From the NCBI GenBank assembly GCA_039000515.1, contig JBCFYV010000014.1:1-64000 (forward strand): a DNA stretch of 64,000 nucleotides, read 5' to 3'. The translations under genes were made by a program, and so were the position numbers. Below are positions 10,817-23,560 of this stretch, in pieces; the stretch's first letter is position 1; every line of letters begins with the position of its first letter. The notes under the pieces are model-generated. The model worked only from the letters and a program-made list of their open reading frames with translations. It made no database searches and was not told the origin of the DNA. The stretch is from Timema cristinae (Eukaryota; Arthropoda; Insecta; Phasmatodea; Timematidae).

Positions 10817-11685
10817 CATTTTAGTTATTCTTAATTTCGAAACTAAAATTTGCTTCTCTTATAATCCACTAAGAAAATTTAAATACTTTATTTCATGTTT
10901 CCCAAACTTAATAATTTCCTTGATAGCTAGTGCATGAATTTTAATGAATGGCTAATAATAGTTCGAAATAAATTAACATTATTTAGATCCCATCTAAAAT
11001 TATATTTAATTCAATGATGTTTTTTTTTTCTGTTCGGACACTTGATGAACAGATAAAAGTGTGGCCAACTATCACGGAATTTATTAAAGAAATACAGGAT
11101 TTTCCCCAAATTAAACAATCAAACTTTGGGAAATGGTAGGGATCGTAAAACTAACTCATAATGTTATTTGGTAAATATCTTCTTTTCGCTTCCTTTTTCC
11201 CGAGCTTATAGTAAATACTGAACAAAACTAAGGGTTAAGTATTAGATCAAATATTTTTAAATTTTTTTTGTTTAAATGATGGCCTCCTTTCCTGTAGACA
11301 ATAATTTGACCTATCAATGACAGCACGAATGGCTGACCAACATATTTGACTGTGAATAACCCAACTTATAGTTATTGTTTAAAATGTCCAACTCAAGGAA
11401 AATTTATTGGTGCATAACTTTTGAACAATTATTTCGACTTTATATTTTTAAGTTTTATTTAAAGCTTTTAGCTAAATAATAAAAGGGTCTTTTCAATTCT
11501 CATTGGATGTTTCAATTTCAGATTCTATCTAACTAAGCAAAATATCGGAACAAATGAAGAATAATATAAAGATAATTTAGTGTTTGAACAACTTTATACC
11601 AAGTGTTATTCACTATTGATTTTTAAAAAAATAAGTTTTTTTACGTTTGTTTTCTGTTTCTTCTTAAAGGATCTAATTCCAAAGG
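10817..11685. other. Unassigned AT-rich sequence
   Basis: Nothing recognisable; contains the left flank of the hAT-like element. Confidence 0.4.
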
Positions 11686-14005
11686 AGGGATGTTCGATTC
11701 TTTGCCCTCGATTAATCGATTTTTTATCGATTCAAAAAGGGCCCCGATTAATTTACGTATCAATTTTTTTTCTAGCGTTTCAAAAAGATCGGGTCGAAGA
11801 AATCAAAACTTCGAATCGATTCAGGAAATTTAATTTTGTTGGCTTTGGAAATGTTTTTGTTGACTATTAGTTCTAGGAAAATTTCTAAACCAAGTCTTGG
11901 GAAAACTTGGGCTCCCGATTAGTTATTATTTGTCTTTAGTTAGCTGATCTTTTTACGTCTATGTTCTGTAAAATGACCACATCACGTTTTTATTCTGTAA
12001 TATATGTATGGTGACATGTTGACCAACAAGTCAATAGTTTGAAGTTTTCGTAAAAAATTAATTTGCCAATGGAGTTTTAGTAGTTATAGAATGCTTACAT
12101 CTACAATCTGCATTTCCACCAAGCTAGTGATTCCCAAGTTTGAGACACACACTCCAAAAAAAGTTGTGAGGTTTCCTCAAGATGGATGCCAACAAGTTTT
12201 GTTTAGTTTTTAGTAACAATCACTAGTTCTCGAACAATTAATTCAAACAAATAATGCATACTGATTTCACAGTTTCTGAAAGATATTTCTGTGACTGAGG
12301 AAAGAAAATAAGTGCGTTCCTTTTGGGTCTAGTGGTTAAGGTTCTGGTTTTTCTCCAATTATAGCCTGATTTGTTTTAAGAATCTTCTGGAAGATCCTGG
12401 ATCCCAATCTACCTTTTAAGTTGGAGGGCAAAAACCTTTTTTAAAAAAAACATAATTTTACTAAAACCCCCTCCTTCCCCTTACATAAATATGGTTTTTC
12501 CAACACCACTGATTCTTCTCTTCGAGTAAAACATTTAAAGTGCAATTCAATGTGAATCAATTATTTTAGTAATCCTACCAGTACACACAAGCGCCCCTAA
12601 GTTTACAAAGGGGAAACAGAACAGAAACAAATTGTACATTGTATTTAAGTCTACACACATTATTTAAGATTCGATGGACACCTACTATATAAGAACGATA
12701 ATTTGTGCCCGCTATGCTTAAAAAATTGCATGTAACAACATGCGGTTTTTTTGCATTGCTTTAAAACTTTTTAAATATTTAAATGAACTATAGTAATAAA
12801 AAAGTTACAAGTTAATATTTACTTTCTTACAATAAGACTTAATTTCAATTAAAATTAAATTAAATAAAACATAAAATACAATAATATAGTTTTTGAAGTT
12901 ATACTATTATATAGAGAATAAGATAATTTTTCTATCATACACGCCCAATTTTTTACAATACAATAACGGGCACAAAATTTGATATTTTCAAATTAAATCA
13001 TGTCTGAACTGTTGAAAAAGTTCAGTAGCTGCCGGGTAGAATGCTCTGTCCTCGGAAGCGCCTCCCTCTCCTCCCCAAACCCTCTTTGGCATCAACTATT
13101 TTTTCATCTTTTTTTTATGTAAGCCAATGCTACTCCCCCTTCCCTTCCAAACATTTATTTCTCCTTCAGGTTAAACCACGTCCATTAACCTGTAGTACCA
13201 CTTTGATTTTTGAACTTTTTTGATCCCAAAATTTTTTGTAAATGGACGTCATCATGATAGCTTTTCTTTGGTTTTGTAGTAAGCAACAAAATTAAAAGGA
13301 TTAGGGTGGTGGTGCGGCCTGGAGTAAGACACTCCGAAATGGGTAGGGTGAGTATTAGAGGGGAGAGAGGGGGTTGTGTTGTTACTGCCCTAGCTACAGC
13401 AGCGCAGCTCCGGTGAGGTGTTAGCACATGGTACTACTTGGAGTAGAGCTTTGCCAAACACGAGATGTCCATCCGAATCTTAAGTCACTGCCCTTTGTGG
13501 TTACCACAAAAATAATATGATTACTTCCAGAGGCATTTAATAAGACATACATTTTTGCTGCCTCAAACCCCCCCTCCCCCTCAATACTTTTGATGCCCCC
13601 ATCTCTCGCTTCGATACATTTTTGACGCCTCTCCACCCCTCCGTTCGATACATTTTGACGCCACCCCCACCCTAGGCACATTTTGACGCCTCCCTCACCC
13701 CTCCCCTTGATACAATTTTGACACCTCCCCAACTCCCCCCTCGATACATTTTTGCTGCCCCCCCTCCCAAAGATACATTTTGACGCCGCCCCCCCCGACC
13801 ACCCTTCCCCATGGTGTAAACTTCTAGGTGCGCCATTTTTGGTTTAGTGTAGTCAGATAGAGCAAAACTTTATTTACATGAATCGTTAGATCGATATTTG
13901 GAAGATCGATTCAATGCACTCGATCTTTTGCCCGAATCAATACTACGCCTCTTGATCTAGATCGATCCATAGAATCGATTCAAGGCCCCTGAATCGAACA
14001 TCCCT
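11686..14005. mobile_element. Non-autonomous hAT-like element
   Basis: The ends are AGGGATGTTCGATTC (11686-11700) and its reverse complement (13991-14005), each followed inward by diverged CGATTAATCGATT/AATCGATTC-rich sequence. The flanking eight bases are TCCAAAGG and CCATAAGG, which agree at 5 of 8 positions and could be a worn 8-bp target duplication, the hAT signature. No transposase frame is seen inside. The interior carries a C-rich minisatellite (13545-13810) and a weak tRNA-like stretch near 12325. Confidence 0.6.
13545..13810. repeat. C-rich minisatellite, ~38-bp unit
   Basis: About seven irregular units share GATACATTTTTGACGCC followed by a C-rich run. The minus-strand reading frame across it (13421-13732) is a by-product of the repeat. 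Confidence 0.75.
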
Positions 14006-14046
14006 CCATAAGGGCATTTTGATCTATTTTAAATCCCCTACCCCAA

Positions 14047-15099
14047 GGCCATAGCCAGGGGGATTTTGGAGGTTCAGACACCCCCCTTAAAAATTTAAAC
14101 AATATCAAAATTGAGATACAAGTAAAAATTTTAGGGGCTGTGTTTCCATAAAAAGCACTTCAGAGAGCTTCTAGAGGTGTTTAATATTTATATTTTTTTC
14201 TAGTCTTCGACAGCTATGATGTTTTGTTGCCATAAACACTTTAGATATTCTCTAGAAAGTGTTTAATATTTAGAATTTTTCCTAGCCTACGACAGTTAGG
14301 GTGTTATTTTTGCCATAAAAAAAACTTCGGGTAGTTTCTAGAGGTGTTTAATATTCATAAATTTTCCTACCCTTTTCACTTCAGATAGCTTATAGAGGGG
14401 TTAAATGTTTGGATATTTTCCCTAACCTTCAAAAGGGTTAGGGAAATATGTTCCCATAAAAAACACTTCAGATTAGCTTCTAGAGGTGTTTAATATCCAG
14501 AAATTTGCTAGCCTTCGGCAGTTAGGGGTTTATGGTGCCATAAAAACACTTCAAATAGCTTCTGGAAAGGGTTTTATATTTTGAATTTTTCCTATCCTAT
14601 AGCAGTTAAGGGGTTATGTTGCCATAAAATAAACACTTAATATAGCTTCTAGAGGTTTTAATATCTAGAAATTTTCCTAGCCTTTGGGGTTAGGGGGTTA
14701 GGGTGCCCCTAGAAAACATTTCATGTAGCTTCTAGAGGGGTTTTTAATATTTAGAATTTTTCCAAGCCTACGGCAGTTTTGGGGGCTATGTTGGGCCCCA
14801 AAAAGAAAAGACACTTCAGATAGCTTCTAGAGGTGTTTAATATTTAAAAAAAAATTTCCCAGCCTTCGGCAGTTATGGTGTTCTGGTTTAAAAGAAAACA
14901 CTTCAGATAGCTTCTAGAGGTGTTTAATATCTAGAATTGGACCCAGCCTTTGGCAATTAGGGGGTTATGTTGCCAAAACAACACTTCAGATAGCTTCTAA
15001 GAACTGTTTATCATTTGGGAATTTTTTCTAACTTTTTGAAAATTGGGGGATGTGCCCACCAACCCCACCCCCATGAATTTATTGACCTTGGCTACCATA
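14047..15099. mobile_element. Element made of ~100-bp tandem units
   Basis: About ten units between 14141 and 15050 share CACTTCAGATAGCTTCTAGA, GGTGTTTAATATTTAGAA, TTTTTCCTAGCCTTCGGCAG and TTAGGGGGTTATGTTGCC. The array is bounded by GGCCATAGCCAGGGGG on the left and CCCCCATGAATTTATTGACC, TTGGCTACC on the right, which are weakly inverted (ATAGCCA / GTAGCCA). This suggests a discrete mobile unit with internal tandem repeats rather than a satellite. The same units in reverse orientation occur at 21900-23560 and 24590-25170. Confidence 0.65.
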
Positions 15100-15189
15100 A
15101 CCATTTTTGGGCCCTGCTTAATCCGGGAATATTCTTTTTATAGGCTGTAGAATCCCTGTGATAATTATGAAACTAATAATTTTCACAAG

Positions 15190-15375
15190 TGGAGGATCGT
15201 TTGGTTTGTCGTTGACAAAGAGATAAAGGGTTTACATAACTTATCTGGAGTGGAGAGCAATTTTAGTGAAAACCACCCTCGGTACACCAAACTGGGTTTT
15301 GAACCCAATCTCACCGTAAATCGGCAGAACATATAAGCATGGTGGGCAGTTATGAGGCTGGATGTATGTACACTG
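15190..15375 (-). mobile_element. SINE family 2, diverged copy
   Basis: The minus strand has a B-box-like GGGTTCAAAACCC (15295-15307), then GTACCGAGGGTGGTTTTCAC, the family body. The 15183-15434 open frame on this strand is incidental. Confidence 0.55.
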
Positions 15376-16607
15376 CATTGAACATTATTTGTTAAATCAC
15401 GACGGAAAAAGAAGTTTTGTGCCATGAAACCCAAATTTGTGTGAAGGTAGTTTTGATCCTAGAACATGATGGAACAAAACAATATCAAATAAATTCTTCT
15501 TTTCATGCTTTTTTTTTAGTCAAGATGGAGTAAAGTGATGAGTAAAAAGCGTTGTTGTTTTGGGTATTCTTTAAAATTAAACGTACAAATTCAGCTCTTT
15601 GCCTACACAAATACTATAAGTTTTTTTACGTCTTGCTCGGCAGTAAGTAGGCCTAAATCCTTTCCCTTCCGCTTTAGAACAGACATGTTGATAAATACAA
15701 AAAAATCTAAACAAAACTAACGTCAACAACCAACTAGCCTTAATTTAACCAACACACTCCACGCTACATCGGGACAGTCTATTTTGCCAAGGAGGTTTAA
15801 ATATTACATGATGGTGACAGACGCACGCACGTGCACTACAAAATGATCCGCTCCTTTTTTTTCCATGAAAAAATGTGAGCGAGGAAGAAAGCGATTTGTG
15901 TAGGCCCTAAACGTGTGTTTCGTGTGTTATTGTTTTGTTTGATCATGTTCCATGCAGTGTGCGCCCACTCCATTTGAAAAACAAGCAATCAAGAGATATC
16001 CACACATTATAAGACAAAAATGTTGCTGTCCCATCGTGTTAGCACTTATTGTTCTTTGCACTGTGCATCCAGTCGGGGCAAAAATAATACATATTTTCAT
16101 TTTCTCTTACGTTAACTAGCCTGGAGGGTGTCACCATCCCCAAAAATTTAGCATCAGACGACGTTCGTTTTTTTTATATTTCAGCTTGTTTCGTTACAAG
16201 GGAAAAATAATTGCGTGAACCCGCATTCATCCATTATAGTCCGAGGGGTGGAAAAATGCCTGGTACTAAAAAAATGTGTAAATATAAAACTATTTAATAA
16301 TTTAGGGGTTCCCATAGATAAATGTGTACCAAAAAAGAAAAATTCCGTCCAATTTGTACAGCTTTGCTTATTTACAAATAAACTATATATATATAATATA
16401 TTTTATAATAGTATATAATTATAAAAAGTATATTATATGTATATATATATTTTATACATATATATACTATTTTATAACCATAACGAATTTCTTCAATATT
16501 GTATGATAACTTATTTTATTGTAACATAAAAATTACAGTTTTGAGTCATGTTTGATTAGATTTTGAAATATCATCATTTGTTTGAACATATACATTTAAG
16601 ACCCAAG
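15376..16607. other. Unassigned sequence with a TA-rich patch
   Basis: 16384-16480 is a TATA/TTATA-rich low-complexity patch. The remainder, including the 15535-15720 open frame, has no recognisable content. Confidence 0.45.
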
Positions 16608-17016
16608 AAATAAATGGTACGGAATTCCGTACGGACCTTTCTCGCTCTATTGTATAAAAATTGAGATATTTACTCAAAATTCTTAGTATAATTTACATTA
16701 GCGAACCCGAGAACTGCGCTATACTTACGTAAACCATTTTTCTACTCACGGTTTTAAATTTTATAATTCTTTTTTTTAAAGAATTAACGTCTTCATTTGT
16801 ATACATGGACCAATAAAAATATCGATTTTGGATCCCCAAGGGTGAACACTTCGTGTTAAAATTTTGACTTCCGCTTAAAATTTTCAGCATTTTATTAGGG
16901 ATGAACATCCTATGGTTATCGCATTTCTATTACATTTTCTTTTATAAATTTTGACCAATAAAATATGTAATTATTGATAATGAGTCTAAAATGAGAGATC
17001 TAGATCATTGCAATAA

Positions 17017-17648
17017 CCAGGGGTGGAACCCAGTAAGGGGTTGGGGCGCGTGCCCCCTTTCAAAAAATTTTAAACCCAAATTAAATCAATGTCAAAGTCC
17101 TACTAGTTTTATTGTCACTTTATACTATCTCAAACAAGATTAATTTTTTTTAAATTGTTATTGTTAAAAATTATTAAATTATTAATATACGGTAATTATT
17201 ATAAAATACTTAAGACAATTACATTAAGTTTTAAAAATAGAAAAAGTAAGCATTAATGAAATTTCCCATAATTTAATTTGCCGGGGCCAAGGATTGAACC
17301 CGGATCCCGAGCAAGAATTTTGTCACCTTGCCTTAGACCACCAGATGACAAATAATTATAACAATGTTTAAACTTATTTCCCTCTTAAAAATCACTATTT
17401 GTTGATAATCTTATTATTTGCTTTTAATAAATTTCAAATACTAATTGCAAATTTCGAGCTATAACCTTCATTAGAGGATTATTCTCAAGTTTAGCGTTAC
17501 ACTAAAAATGAATTTAAAGATTTACTCTAAAAATTTTGAGGTATTATATATCAATTTTTTTAGTCTTCCCCTCCCCCTCCCCCCCTCACTGACCTGATCC
17601 TGCTCCCCTCCCCCACCCCCTCACAAAATCCTGGACTCACCCCGTGCT
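17017..17648. mobile_element. Small hAT-like insertion in the left fold-back arm
   Basis: This block is absent from the opposite arm: TGCTGTACAGAC there corresponds to TGCAATA...CTCTACAAAT here. Its ends CAGGGGTGGAACCC and, inverted, CACGGGGTGAGTCC resemble hAT terminal repeats. A worn 8-bp target duplication is possible (GCAATAAC / CTCTACAA), but poor. It contains a SINE family 1 head and C-rich runs near 17570-17625. No frame encodes a transposase. Confidence 0.5.
17278..17352 (-). mobile_element. SINE family 1, tRNA-like head only
   Basis: The minus strand reads TGGTCTAAGGCAAGGTG, then GGGATCCGGGTTCAATCCTT, ending CCCCGGCAAATT. The A and B boxes are both recognisable. Body and tail are missing. 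Confidence 0.65.
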
Positions 17649-20021
17649 CTACAAATAAATTTGCCCTAAGAGGTTAAAGGAAAAACATCAACTTCTTGAA
17701 AGACTTACTTATTTGCTTACCCTATGGCATTAGAAAATTATTGATTTAAAACTTTAGTATTTCTTACAACCAAAGCTCACAAAATTGTATTAATATATTT
17801 GCCAATATCTCAGAAACTATTGGTTTTATAAAAATATATTTCAAGAAAAATTTTTTTATTTTTGATAGTACTAAAATTTTTCAATGAAAATTTATTTAGG
17901 GATTCAAATAGTTGCGGCGATCTAGAAATATTTGCCTATGTAAAGAACCCTAAAATTCATTTTCATGGGAAAAAGAAAACCACCCTTTTGTTTATAATTT
18001 TAATCAAAAGCCTAGATATGAAAATTTTTAAACAAAATCGTTTTAGGCCGATTTTGAGAGAATTGAATTATTCTCTTTTTACCCTTTAGTAAACTGCTCT
18101 TAATTTTAGGGTTTTGACAGACACACAGACAGACGGCTTTGTAAAAACAACTTTTTATGGTTCGGGGGGTCATGAAAAGTCAAAATCCATCAATATCTCA
18201 GGTTAGATTTTTTTGACGGGCAATACTTTACCTTAAAGTGTTGGAAAAATTAAAAAATAAATAATTATTTTGCGTGTAGCTTGAAAAACTATTGGTTTTA
18301 TATAAAAATATATTTCAAGTAAAATATGTTTATTAATAAAAGGTAACATGTATGCAATGATAAGTAATTTCATTTTCTCAAAGACTTACGAAGATAAAAT
18401 TAAAAATTAGAATCTACGAATCAGACAGAAACTCTTAAAGTCTATTTTGACGAAATATTGAGAGTAGCCATTTTTTTTGGAATATTTTTTTATAAATGTT
18501 TGAAATTAAATTCAAATAAATCATTAGAGACGATTTTTGGGACATTGTTTTTTTCTCTTTTTGCACGTCAGTAACTACCCTTAATATTAGGGTTAGATAT
18601 CCAATTCCAAAATCCTCAGAACAGCTATGAAACCTCTAGGTTTACAAAGTTTTATCCAGTTTGGTTGTTTAGTTTAGGATCTAGTCCAAAGTCAGACATG
18701 GACTGACAGACGGAAATTCTAATACAACTTTTTTGGATTCGAACACTTAATGAATAGTATTGCGACCGTCAAAAAGATCTAAACAAAGATGTAGATGGGT
18801 GTGACTGTTTTTGAATCTCCGAACCCTAAAAAGTGTGTTTTTGCAAGGCTCGCCTGTCTGTGTGTCTGTTCTAAACTCTAAATTAAGAGTAGTTTACTAA
18901 AGGGCGAGAGAGAAATGACCTTTTTCTCAAAATCGGATCTTAAACCATTTTTATTAAATTTAGTTATCTATGCGTTTATTAAAAAATTATAAACAAAAGG
19001 CTATTTTCATTTTCCCATAAAAAACAACTTTTAGCCTCTAGGCTACTTTACATAAGCGTAATTTTCCATATATCGGCAATTATTTGAGCTACTAAATTGT
19101 TATCATTGCAAAATTGTTGCACTATTTAAAAATAAAAACTTTATTGAAATATATTTGCATAAAACCAATTGTTTCGAGATATTGGCATATTATTTTACAA
19201 TTTTTTGAGTTTAGTAGTAAAGAGATACTATTTATATTTTAACAGCAATATTCTCTAATTCCACAAAGTAATTCAATTTTACGTAAGTCTATCAAAAAGT
19301 TAATGTTCTTTTTGTTTAACCTCTTAGGGGAAATGTCTGTACAGCAATAATCTTCTCAATCATTTTAGACTAAATTAGAAAATTTAGCATTTTAAATTGG
19401 TCAAAATTATAGATTAGAATTTAATAGCAATTCGATGACTAAAGATGTGTAACGTCTATAAAATTTCAGATATTTAAACCGAAGTCGTAATTTTAATACG
19501 AAGTGTTGACCCTTGTGAGCCAATATTGAACTTTTTTTTATTGTCCAAATATAAAAAAATGAGTACTTTAATGGTCTAAAAATAAAATTGTAAAATTTAA
19601 AACTGGGAGTCAAATATGTTTTACGTGTGTATAGCGAATTTGTGTGTGTAGGAATATTCTAGTGTATATTGTTTATTTTCACATGTATACGATTTTGAAG
19701 TAAATATCTCCATTTTTAGACAATGAAGCGAGGAAGTCCATGCGGGGTTCCGTACCATTTATTTATTTTAATAACGCAGAGAAGATTAAGTGCACATTCA
19801 AATTATTGATCGAGATTTAACCTTCTACTAAGATGTATTTATTTTGTTAATGTAGTCTACTTGGGCAGGCTCTCCCCACACAAACTTCTCAGGGGTTGTT
19901 GCACATTGATTAAGGTTGAATTATCACAGACCCCGCAACCTTACATCACCTGCACTATGAGCAGTGGAGTGACTAGGGTGAAGCAGGTGGTGCACTTGTT
20001 ATGAGACCAAATGTATTAACA

Positions 20022-20638
20022 ACTAGCCCTTCCGCCGTAAAAAAAAATTGTAAAGAATTCGTAAAACAAGCTTCAAATCATCATCATGTCAATATAAAAC
20101 AAAACTTTTTTTTACTAATTTCTTTTAATTCCAGTCCTACCTTCACTGTATAGCCCCTCCCTCTTTTTATCCTCCTCCTATTTTCAATCTTTTCCTCTAT
20201 AATTTTGTTTGCTCTAGGCGTGAATGGAATTATGTATACACAATCAAAAAAATTCTTAAATCAAATTATTTTTCAGCTTACTACACTTTCATTTACTCCC
20301 TTGATTCCCAATTTTATTTTAGTCTTTTTTTTTTTGCGTTCCTCGTTACTACATCTATTCTCTTTCCTCAACCCTTACCCCCCCCCCCCGCCCCTTCACC
20401 AAACCCACATTCCCTTCAACAACTTTTTTTTCCAAAGAATATATAATATACTATCGACATCTTTTATGAGGAATAATTAAATTTTCATAATAAAATTATA
20501 AGCCTATGTTTCTCGCTGATAAATGTAGCTTTATTGGTGAAAGAATTTATAAAATCGGTCTAGTTGTTTTTGTGTTTATCCATTGTAAAACAAAAAAAAA
20601 ACAAATCAAATCTTTTCCTTTTATAATATTGTATAGTA
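20022..20638 (+). mobile_element. Dispersed ACTAGC...TATAGTA element, copy B
   Basis: It starts ACTAGCCCTTCCGCCGTAAA and ends AAATCTTTTCCTTTTATAAT, ATTGTATAGTA, containing AAAATCGGTCTAGTTGTTTT. It is the inverted partner of 1589-2219 and agrees through the internal C-run (20381-20391) and flanking segments. The 20205-20480 open frame is a by-product. Confidence 0.7.
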
Positions 20639-21899
20639 TAACAGCCGAATTAGAATTTTATTTTTTAACATTAAAGTGTATTTTGTTTTATTTTTAAAAG
20701 CGGTTTGTGTATTTATATTATATCATGCAGAATTTAAAAAAAATCAACAATTTTCAAGAGGCGTCATTTTTTTTTGCAGGATGCCACAACCCTAGTTAAT
20801 TCTCTGACTATTGGTAATGGATTTCATCCTTGTTCCAGAAAAAAACTGTTATTCATTTACTCATTCACAACCTAAGTATTTCTTTTTTACATAAATCCAC
20901 TTTAAATGGAGGTTTTTAAATAAAAAATATTTTACGGTATACACTCACAATAGTGAGTTTTAAGTTAAATATTTGTATTTTCAAACATATTTTTAGTGAG
21001 AATTTAAAGTAATATTTGGACTACCTTCGCAAATATCAGTGTCGTTACTTAGCGCTAATCTTCACGTCGTATGAGCAACTACTTCTAAATGACTTGCTGA
21101 AGTTTCCTAGTAGTTAGGACAAAAACTGTGTCGTGTCCTTCCACCTACCTCCTCAATCGCTTCCTGTGCCAAGTTAATATTATTCCACGAGGTCAGTCAC
21201 TCTTAAGGGCACACTCACATGGTAAAGTATCTTTAATTTAACAAATACTATGTGATTTAATTTGACCTTCACAAACCTAGGACTATTTGTAACGACAATG
21301 AAACACAGAATGCACTCAAACATTAGGGAAATCTATGGTGTTCATATAACAAGTTTGTTGCAGTACTCAGTACAAAGTCTGAATTCATCAGTATTTGGGT
21401 CATACTCATGATGTAATAAGAAGATGCGACTTACTAATTGGCTATCCTAATCCTGGTGAAATTAGTGCAATGCTACCACAAATACCGTGTGAAATCTCTG
21501 GTAAATTTTAGCTGTATGTTCCAGGCTCCTATTGAAACCATAGTTTTTGAGGTGTCAGCGTGCTAATTGCGTCACCTGTATTTTGTTTTTTGTGGTTCTG
21601 TTGAGGCCCGTTTTGTAGACGTAAGACTTGTTTAGTCGGTAATGCTTATTCGCTTGAAATTATTGATTTTAGTGGCCTCACGCAAGTAAGGATTCCCTCC
21701 AGAAAACCTGGAAAAGGCAATCGTTCCCTAACCTTATAGTTAATGTGAAAACATGTAGAACAATCTCAAGATATCCATTATTGGATCATAATCAATGTTA
21801 GAGCCATTAAGATATATTTTAAATTTTTCAAAAATCAGTTGTTAGTAATTACACTTAAAATACATTTTATTTCAAAAAAAAGTACATACCCATAAGGAA
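20639..21899. other. Unassigned sequence
   Basis: No gene, RNA gene or clear repeat border. Confidence 0.4.
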
Positions 21900-23560
21900 A
21901 AAGGGGATCCGGACGCTCTTTGAAAATTAAGGGTGGGCTCCTGGATGAATTTTAAAGTTATTTGAGGAGGTTGTTTTCATGGGCTGTAATTTTTGTTGGT
22001 CTGTCTGTGTCTTTATATTAGTAACAACATAGATCCTTGGGTGGTTAAGAAAATGGTAACTTTTTTTTCGGTAAACAATTAAAAATTTGATGGGTAGGAT
22101 CTTCTATATTTTTATTTTATAGGTAGTGATACTCGAACCTTATTGTGTATTAGGCATTTAGCACAAAATAGGTGTTTTAACGTAAGGGCCCAAGCCAAAA
22201 GGGGCATCGGAAGCATCCTCCAGAGATTCTATTCGAAATTTGGATTGCCCTTAGAACTTACATAGAGTGGTCCCCACACTGGACAAAATTTACGAAAATT
22301 ATATTTTCATTAAAGTTATTTGGAGTGTTTTTTCTCTTAGAAGATTTTTTTTTTTTTAAATTAGGAGTTTTACTAATAGTATTTATGTGTTCACCTGGAA
22401 AATCTTTTGAAAATGTATTGCTGTAGATGTTATTTAAAGTGGTTTCTCCGACACAATTTTGAAAAATGGTGGCTCTAAAAAGATATTTTTAGTTTCTTTG
22501 ATTTCACATACTTTAAAACAGCGCTAATATGGTCTACACTTTAAATTAATTTACTTTTACCTGGTTTCCCAAATCAAAATAAATTTGTACTTTCGCGGTT
22601 TTTATAATAAAGTTATAACCCCACAAAATCGCATAATTTTCATTACCTTCTATTAAATTTTGGCCACAATATCATCAATAAATTAACATTATTAAAACTC
22701 GTAGTTTACACTTGTAATTTCTTTCTTTTTCGTTATCTAACAAATTATTGAAAATTAAAAAATCAAACTTAAATGACATTTTATAATGTATCTTTTACCC
22801 TGAAAAGTAGCAGGCCTTACTAGTCTCATGGATTTAAGAGAAATTAATTTTGAGAGAATTACATATTATACTTTTCACATATTGTTAAGATTTCTGAGAG
22901 ATAAGAAAAGGATTTTTAAAAAGTGGGGTGGGAACTCTATTTGTCTATGGGGTCTAAAGGTATTTTTTTTTTAAAATCCCTCCCAGTAATGTTTAAAATT
23001 GGATGATCGGTACGTAGAGTGGTCCTTAAAGTGATTATTTTTGAATAATATATAATATTTTAAACTAAAATTTAGAAAAGTATTCCCCCGATTTTTTCAA
23101 TCAATAATCCTAGAGGGACTAGTTAGACTAGTTCTCCAGCAAATGTTTGAGATTTAGATGCCTCTAAAAGCTATTTTAAGTAGTGCTTGCTCAGATATTT
23201 ATTTAATAGGGTTCTACAAAATATCTAGTGGTCCCCCCCCCCCCCCCCATATTCTCAAGAAACTTGATGCATACTCATAATCAATTTAGAGGGTTTCTCG
23301 TCTGATTTTAAAATATCAAAATTATAATGCCTCTAGAAGCTATTTGAAGTGGTCTAGTCCCACCTATGGTTTGAAAAATGTGCTGTTGTAGATGATAAAT
23401 ATATCTCTGTAAGATCGGATTCCAGAATTAATTAGATATATAGTTTCACAACAAAGCTTCTTTAAACGGTCTTTTGCATCAAAGTTAAAACGTCAGAAAA
23501 ATGTTCTGAGAGATGTGGGGGGTTTGAACCCCATATTTACCTCTAATACGCCTTTGTTAT
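21900..23560 (-). repeat. Diverged array of the ~100-bp tandem family
   Basis: Units are recognised by CCTCTAGAAGCTATTTGAAG (23329), CCTCTAAAAGCTATTTTAAG (23161), TTAAAGTTATTTGGAGTG (22311) and by runs of 'tttgaaaaatg' between them. Orientation is opposite to the 14-15 kb array. The right end GGGGGGTTTGAACCCCATAT (23517-23536) looks like an element terminus. A C-run lies at 23231-23248. Confidence 0.55.

Larger units (their letters stand above)
16608..19764. mobile_element. 3.16-kb fold-back (long inverted repeat) element
   Basis: It starts AAATAAATGGTACGGAA and ends with the reverse complement TTCCGTACCATTTATTT. The match continues inward: GAGATATTTACT; AAGGGTGAACACTTCGTGTT against AAGGGTCAACACTTCGTATT; CCCTAAGAGGTTAAA; ATATCTCAGAAACTATTGGT against ATATCTCGAAACAATTGGTT; CTTTTGTTTATAATTTT; CACACAGACAGAC. 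So the arms (16608-~18240 with a ~630-bp insertion, and ~18740-19764) are each about 1 kb. The centre (18240-18740) repeats part of the arm again (AAAACTATTGGTTTTATA at about 18283). No protein is encoded. The GGTACGGAAC terminus and the internal 'acagacagacgg' phrase are features of dispersed repeats I associate with insect genomes, but the superfamily is unassigned. Confidence 0.75.

Noticed and set aside
13421..13732. 103-residue minus-strand open frame
   Set aside because: It lies across the C-rich minisatellite and its glycine-rich product follows from the repeat.
16384..16506. Protein-coding frames 16215-16506
   Set aside because: They translate a TATA-rich low-complexity patch.
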